A DNA stretch of 35,804 nucleotides from Methanomassiliicoccales archaeon (GTDB taxonomy: Archaea > Thermoplasmatota > Thermoplasmata > Methanomassiliicoccales > UBA472): assembly GCA_028682895.1 (NCBI GenBank), contig JAJRAK010000034.1, forward strand, positions 1-35,804. Reading direction: 5' to 3'. The number at the start of each line of letters is the position of its first letter. Within the stretch, counting starts at the first letter, position 1. This document shows positions 32,570-35,804 of the stretch, one piece after another. The translations under genes were made by a program, and so were the position numbers. The notes under the pieces are model-generated. The model did not search any database, was not told the DNA's origin, and saw only the letters and a list, made by a program, of their open reading frames with translations.

Positions 32570-32899
32570 TCACTTCTCGCATGCGCACTTGACGTTCCCG
32601 GCGATGATCTCCTGCCAATCCGCCAGGACGTCATGCGTCCAGCAATCGTCCGCCCCGGCCGACTCGCGCATTGTGAGGGCCATGATATAGCTCAGCTCCT
32701 TCACCGTCGCTCCAGCCTCAAGCGCTCCCTTGAAATGTTTCCTCACACAGGGGGCGCTCCTTCCTTTGATAGAAAGGGCGAAGCAGATGAACTGGTAGGT
32801 CTTCTCGTCTATGGTCTTTTTCTCCCTGTACAGATCGTCGATCTCGTCCAGCTTCCCGGCGAACTCCGGGAAGAACTCTTGCAGCATTCGCATCCTCAT
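32570..32899 (-). CDS. Carboxymuconolactone decarboxylase/AhpD-like protein
   Basis: A 109-residue all-helical protein of the CMD/AhpD-like family. The AhpD active site is normally C-x-x-C-x-x-x-H. Here it reads S48-A-P-C51-V-R-K-H55, so the first cysteine is replaced by serine while the second Cys and the His stay. Other cysteines are Cys39, Cys86 and a C-terminal KCACEK pair. GALEAGATVKELSYIMALT is the family's conserved helix pair. The ATG overlaps the stop of the thioredoxin-like gene by one base, so the two proteins are co-translated and may be a redox pair. A longer frame up to 33106 is only a shadow of the upstream gene. Confidence 0.88.
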   Translation of the reverse strand: MRMRMLQEFFPEFAGKLDEIDDLYREKKTIDEKTYQFICFALSIKGRSAPCVRKHFKGALEAGATVKELSYIMALTMRESAGADDCWTHDVLADWQEIIAGNVKCACEK

Positions 32900-33195
32900 C
32901 ACTCCTTGTACTTCTTCAGCAGCTCCGCCGCCTCGGCGACGCTCAATACCTTGCCCACTGAGACGACTTCCTTTCCAAGCACCAGGGCGGGGGTCATCAT
33001 CACGCCGTACGATACGATGCGGTTGATGTCCTTCACGTGCTCCACCTCTGGTGCCATCCCCAGCTCGGCCATGGCCTTCTTGACGTTGTTCTCCAGGCCA
33101 ATACACTTGGCGCAGCCGGTGCCCAGGACCTTCACGAACGATCCTTTCTCGTTAGCGCCGTCCTTGTCATCTTCCTTCTTCTTGAACAGACCCAT
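32899..33195 (-). CDS. Small thioredoxin-fold redox protein (TM0996-like)
   Basis: A 98-residue protein of the small redox-active disulfide (thioredoxin_3) type. A charged N-terminal tail of about 18 residues precedes the first strand. The active site is GTGCAKC (Cys28, Cys31) and the cis-proline is in MMTPALVLG (Pro69). It is the first gene of a pair with the CMD-like protein and is divergent from the ArsP-type permease, whose own operon carries a damaged relative of this gene. AGGGGAG sits about 6 nt before the ATG. Likely a disulfide reductase or metal(loid)-handling protein; the electron donor is unknown. Confidence 0.92.
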   Translation of the reverse strand: MGLFKKKEDDKDGANEKGSFVKVLGTGCAKCIGLENNVKKAMAELGMAPEVEHVKDINRIVSYGVMMTPALVLGKEVVSVGKVLSVAEAAELLKKYKE

Positions 33196-33218
33196 ATCAT
33201 GCTCCCCTTAGGATTGTC

Positions 33219-33228
33219 CGTGATCACG
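33219..33228. repeat. Perfect 10-bp palindrome upstream of the thioredoxin-like gene
   Basis: CGTGATCACG lies 24 bp upstream of the thioredoxin-like start codon, near its probable promoter (GGATAAGTATG, minus strand, about 33231-33241). It is short, so a regulatory role is only a possibility. Confidence 0.3.
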
Positions 33229-33304
33229 ATCATACTTATCCGCGGCCATCGTTCCGACCGGCCATCTTTTCATACGACCGCGATAATGCATGTCTGTATT
33301 CCAT

Positions 33305-33324
33305 ATTTTAATATTATTTGAAAC
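33305..33324. promoter_or_regulatory. Operator-like inverted repeat, copy 1 (weakest)
   Basis: ATTTTAATATTATTTGAAAC matches the copy at 33420-33439 at most outer positions (arms ATTTtAA and TTGAAAc). It lies in the intergenic region between the thioredoxin-like gene and the permease. Confidence 0.4.
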
Positions 33325-33384
33325 ACAATGTCGATATAGTTTTCGTCATGAGCAAAATAGATGCAGATGGACAGGACCGTAGAC

Positions 33385-33404
33385 ATTTAAAATAAAATTG
33401 AAAT
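33385..33404. promoter_or_regulatory. Operator-like inverted repeat, copy 2
   Basis: ATTTAAAATAAAATTGAAAT has arms ATTTaAA and TTGAAAT around a central six bases. It is 35 bp upstream of copy 3, a little over three helical turns. Confidence 0.45.
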
Positions 33405-33419
33405 ACTATGAGAACGATT

Positions 33420-33439
33420 ATTTCAAATATACTTGAAAT
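33420..33439. promoter_or_regulatory. Operator-like inverted repeat, copy 3, over the permease TATA box
   Basis: ATTTCAAATATACTTGAAAT is a near-perfect 20-bp palindrome with 7-bp arms. Its centre AAATATAC lies 26 bp before the ATG at 33455, so the operator and TATA box coincide. A bound regulator would block transcription. The form suits an ArsR/SmtB-type dimer, though no such gene is in the window. Confidence 0.6.
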
Positions 33440-33454
33440 CCAGTCGTGGTACTG

Positions 33455-34525
33455 ATGATGGACCTCATACTAGATGCTCTGAACGCCGGGCTCATGGCCC
33501 TCTTTGATTATTTGGCCCAGCATGTGGTCACTTGCCTGGTGCCTGCGTTCTTCATAGCCGGGGCCATAGCCGCTCTTGTTAAGAAAGATGCGATCCTGAA
33601 GTACTTCGGGCCAGATGTCAAGAAGATCAAATCGTATACAGTAGCATCGGTATCAGGAACGATCCTGGCGGTGTGCAGCTGCACCATACTCCCGCTGTTC
33701 GCTGGAATATATAAAAAAGGGAGCGGCCTAGGTCCAGCGGTGACATTTCTGTTCGCCGGCCCGGCCATAAACGTGCTGGCGATAATCTATACCGCTACGG
33801 TGCTCGGGATGGACATTGGAATTGCCAGGGCAGTTGCGGCGGTCTCGATGTCTATCATCGTAGGACTGATAATGGCCTATCTCTTCCGTAAAAAGGAATC
33901 GGAGCGGGACAAGACCCCATTGGTGACCGTGGGACCGAACGAGGACGAGGTCGAACGCCCAAGATGGGTGACCCCGACATTCTTCGCCCTTCTCATTGGC
34001 ATTCTTGTCATCGGCTCATCCCAACTGGGTTGGTTGATCAAACTGCCCATCGTATACGTCCTCACGCTTGGTGTGGCCGTCATTCTCATATACTACTACA
34101 AGAAAGAGGAGGTCACCGATTGGGGGATGGAGACCTGGGACCTGACCAAGAAGATATTCCCCATCCTGATAGTCGGAACGTTCTTCCTAGGCATATTCTC
34201 ATTCTTCGTTCCCCCCGAGACGTTCAGGCCCTACCTGGGGGACAATGGTCTGGGAGCGAACCTGCTGGCATCCGTGCTCGGAGCGGTACTGTACATGCCG
34301 ACGCTGCTCGAGGTCCCGCTCATCGGGACCACCTTCGGATATTCAAGCGGTGTGATCGCTGCCGGGCCGGCGCTGGCGTTGCTCCTTTCAGGACCAACGA
34401 CCAGCCTACCGTCCATTGTGGTATTGGCCAAGATAGTGGGCTGGAAGATGACGCTCACCTACTGGTTGCTGGTGATCGTGATGGCCACGATCGCCGGGAT
34501 GACGTTCGGACTCCTCGTAGGATGA
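33455..34525 (+). CDS. ArsP/PF03773-type permease
   Basis: A membrane permease of about 356 residues (ArsP/DUF318 group, PF03773). Some members export methylated or organic arsenicals, others have unknown substrates. About eight to ten helices are seen. The signature is AVCSCTILPLFAGIYKKGSG (CSC near residues 70-72), followed by AVTFLFAGPAINVLAI. A second half repeats the pattern (LLEVPLIGTTFGYSSGVIAAGPALALLLSGP). A long polar loop lies near 145-170. ATG 33455 or 33458 fits the TATA spacing; the GTG at 33446 does not. It heads an operon with a miniature thioredoxin-fold gene, a DGC protein and a DUF6951-like protein. The substrate cannot be fixed from sequence. Confidence 0.9.
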   Translation: MMDLILDALNAGLMALFDYLAQHVVTCLVPAFFIAGAIAALVKKDAILKYFGPDVKKIKSYTVASVSGTILAVCSCTILPLFAGIYKKGSGLGPAVTFLFAGPAINVLAIIYTATVLGMDIGIARAVAAVSMSIIVGLIMAYLFRKKESERDKTPLVTVGPNEDEVERPRWVTPTFFALLIGILVIGSSQLGWLIKLPIVYVLTLGVAVILIYYYKKEEVTDWGMETWDLTKKIFPILIVGTFFLGIFSFFVPPETFRPYLGDNGLGANLLASVLGAVLYMPTLLEVPLIGTTFGYSSGVIAAGPALALLLSGPTTSLPSIVVLAKIVGWKMTLTYWLLVIVMATIAGMTFGLLVG

Positions 34526-34530
34526 GACAT

Positions 34531-34569
34531 ATGACGAATGAAGATGACTGGAAGGTGATGAGGTCATGA
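34531..34569 (+). CDS. Possible 12-residue leader peptide
   Basis: ATG at 34531 reads MTNEDDWKVMRS and stops at 34567-34569, overlapping the next ATG (34566) as ATGA. It starts 5 bp after the permease stop. It could be a coupling mini-gene or mere chance; no Shine-Dalgarno is evident for it. Confidence 0.25.
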   Translation: MTNEDDWKVMRS

Positions 34570-34727
34570 AGATCGAGATATCAGGGACCGGATTGGGAAT
34601 TCAGGCGGAAGCGGTCAAGGTCGAGGACCTGCAGGCTTTGATGGACCGGGGAGCGATGGCGATCTCCGCCGGGCGTATCCTCAAAAAAGAAGAGATGAAA
34701 AGGATGCTGACGGGGGCTGGAATATGA
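34566..34727 (+). pseudogene. Miniature thioredoxin_3 relative lacking the active site
   Basis: A 53-residue frame. Its first residues MKIEISGTG and the part GIQAEAVKVEDLQALMDRG match the small redox-active disulfide family seen intact at 32899-33195. Compared with that protein, about 17 residues containing the CxxC are missing after GTG, and about 12 residues with the cis-proline loop are missing before SAGRILKKEEMKRML. Both gaps keep the frame. GAGG lies about 6 nt before the ATG, and the stop overlaps the DGC gene as ATGA, so it is still placed to be translated. It may be a decaying gene or a small protein with a new, non-catalytic role. Confidence 0.65.
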
Positions 34728-35221
34728 CCACTGAGAGGCCCAAGTGCTCATGCAACGGCGGGTCCACGGGATTATTGATCTATTCGTGTGCCGGGTCATC
34801 CAACGTCGGTCAGCTGGCGAACGAGGTGGCGATCGAGATGGCACGATCGGGAAAGGGCTCCATGGGCTGCCTGATCGGCCTGGGCGCGCACGTCTCCACC
34901 ATGGTCCAGAACGCCAAGGCCGCGAACAGGATCATGATGATAGACGGCTGTGGGGTCAGATGCGGAATGAAGGCATTGGAGCACATCGGTCTGACGAACT
35001 TTGATAGTGTGGTCATCACCGAAATGGGTATCAAGAAGAATTGCGATCTCAAAGGGGACCGCGATAAGTTACCCGAGCTGGTGAAGCTGATATCTGGCAG
35101 GGCAGGTACGATCACACCATTGATCATAGGTGAAGAGCGGGTCGATGGGGGCTGTGGCTGTGGCACTGAGGGTTGCTGCACCGACCACGATGAAGAAAAG
35201 GGAGAGGGGGCTAAAAAATGA
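34724..35221 (+). CDS. DGC-domain putative zinc-binding protein with Cys-rich tail
   Basis: A 165-residue protein with a DGC domain (PF08859). Conserved cysteines are Cys22 (IYSCAGSSNVGQ), Cys49 (GSMGCLIG), the signature IDGCGVRCGMKALE with Cys76 and Cys80, and Cys107 (KKNCDL). Two extra Cys motifs flank it: KCSC at the N terminus and GGCGCGTEGCC near the C terminus, followed by a charged end. It probably binds zinc or another thiophilic metal. It is coupled to both neighbours by ATGA overlaps. DGC proteins are often near thioredoxin-like and permease genes, which suggests metal or metalloid handling; the biochemical role is unknown. Confidence 0.88.
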   Translation: MTTERPKCSCNGGSTGLLIYSCAGSSNVGQLANEVAIEMARSGKGSMGCLIGLGAHVSTMVQNAKAANRIMMIDGCGVRCGMKALEHIGLTNFDSVVITEMGIKKNCDLKGDRDKLPELVKLISGRAGTITPLIIGEERVDGGCGCGTEGCCTDHDEEKGEGAKK

Positions 35222-35550
35222 CATCAAAGGTAAGAGTGCATATGAACATCTGCGAAAAGACCCACCTGATCACTGTGACCACCAACGAGAACGGTAATTA
35301 CGATGTTCATATCGCCACAGATTGTGATAACATCAAGGAGTTCGCCGAAGGTCTCATGGACCTCTCCATGGAGGACTTGACAGACAAGGTGAACAGCCGG
35401 ATAGTGAACCGTTACCGCACCGTGAGGATGAGCGCCAACTGCGCTGTGCCCTCCGGGGTGCTCTCCGCCGCTTGGGTCGAAGCTGGGATGATAGCCCGGT
35501 CCAGGGCCAGGGACAAGAAGTGCAACGTCATCGAGTTCCTAACGGAATGA
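35218..35550 (+). CDS. DUF6951-like small protein
   Basis: A 110-residue protein. Its pattern is a first strand with a Cys (VRVHMNICEKTHLITVTT), IATDCDNIKEFAEGL, and a conserved NCAVPSGVLSAAWVEAGMI segment near residues 74-92. This is the layout I associate with DUF6951, a family of small archaeal and anaerobe proteins with three conserved cysteines (here Cys12, Cys36 and Cys75). No function is known. The ATG overlaps the DGC stop by four bases, and the gene ends the permease operon; a hairpin follows at 35579. Confidence 0.75.
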   Translation: MTSKVRVHMNICEKTHLITVTTNENGNYDVHIATDCDNIKEFAEGLMDLSMEDLTDKVNSRIVNRYRTVRMSANCAVPSGVLSAAWVEAGMIARSRARDKKCNVIEFLTE

Positions 35551-35578
35551 TCCATCGAACGTTCATGGCCCGAAAGGG

Positions 35579-35599
35579 CTGATCATTTTTAATCATCAG
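35579..35599 (+). terminator. Hairpin with T-run after the permease operon
   Basis: CTGATCATT (35579-35587) pairs with AATCATCAG (35591-35599) with one mismatch; a T5 run (35586-35590) is at the loop. It is 28 bp after the DUF6951-like stop and is a plausible transcription end. Confidence 0.45.
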
Positions 35600-35660
35600 A
35601 AATTCTATTAGCTCATAACTCAGTGGCTCTCTTAACTTACGCTAACCACTTTGTGATCGC

Positions 35661-35804
35661 ATGACCGACTGGCTATCTATGATGAGGTCCGACCCGACCG
35701 AATGGTTGCTCGAGGAGGACAACCCTTCCGTGCGCTACCTTGCCCTGCGCTATCTGCTGGGAAAGAAGAAGGACGACGGCGAGGTTCTCGAGGCAAAGGC
35801 CAGA
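35661..35804 (+). CDS. Start of a HEAT/toroid-like protein (partial)
   Basis: The first 48 codons of a gene that runs off the window. The protein starts MTDWLSMMRSDPTEWLLE and continues with NPSVRYLALRYLLGKKKDD, a helical-repeat pattern found at the N terminus of uncharacterised prenyltransferase/alpha-toroid or HEAT-like proteins, some mis-annotated as nitrogen-fixation proteins. A weak TATA (TTAACTTA, 35632-35639) is centred about 26 bp before the ATG. Function cannot be given from this fragment. Confidence 0.7.
   Translation, partial: MTDWLSMMRSDPTEWLLEEDNPSVRYLALRYLLGKKKDDGEVLEAKAR

Noticed and set aside
32900-33106. Longer version of the CMD-like protein
   Set aside because: The extension is the shadow of the thioredoxin-like gene. 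The ATG at 32899 starts the recognisable protein.

Overview
This is a dense archaeal chromosome segment. Archaeal markers are an archaeal-type GINS subunit, a HerA-family ATPase followed by a DUF357 protein, archaeal pantoate kinase, the split PurS/PurL/PurQ enzyme, small archaeal-type prolyl-tRNA synthetase and PRPP synthetase, and TATA boxes centred about 26 bp upstream of many start codons (leaderless genes). Core genes look GC-rich and mostly end in TGA. The gene set and composition fit the Thermoplasmatota, perhaps a Methanomassiliicoccales-like methanogen. No methanogenesis gene lies in the window, so that placement is inference.

Positions 1-18222 are housekeeping genes. The minus strand carries purS-purL-purQ, marC, trmI, a zinc-ribbon membrane protein, proS, prs, and a five-gene run gcvPA-gcvPB-tmk-coaBC-pantoate kinase. 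The plus strand carries two membrane proteins, a membrane/zinc-ribbon protein, herA with DUF357, and GINS. A Toprim/DUF167 pair lies on the minus strand divergent from GINS. A tRNA-Lys(CUU) gene with encoded CCA closes this block at 18350.

Positions 18369-27512 are a more AT-rich CRISPR-Cas island. It holds an array of 23 repeats and 22 spacers, an AT-rich leader, and a complete type I-C set on the minus strand in the order cas3, cas5c, cas8c, cas7c, cas4, cas1, cas2, array. A degenerate repeat at the tRNA end marks the old end of the array, so new spacers enter at the cas2 side.

Positions 27798-35804 are redox and stress accessory genes. An Lrp/AsnC-type regulator with a cysteine-rich tail is divergent from a short (class III-like) hybrid-cluster protein. 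Next come an alpha/alpha-toroid-like protein, an uncharacterised 339-residue protein, a DUF3795 protein, and a thioredoxin-like/CMD-like pair. The pair is divergent from an ArsP-type permease operon that also encodes a miniature thioredoxin-fold relative lacking its active site, a DGC-domain protein and a DUF6951-like protein. Three related 20-bp inverted repeats lie upstream of the permease, one over its TATA box. The permease cluster with its miniature thioredoxin relative, and the Cys-tailed regulator with hcp, are the best candidates for undescribed biology. The DUF3795 gene is separated from the next gene by a single in-frame TAG.
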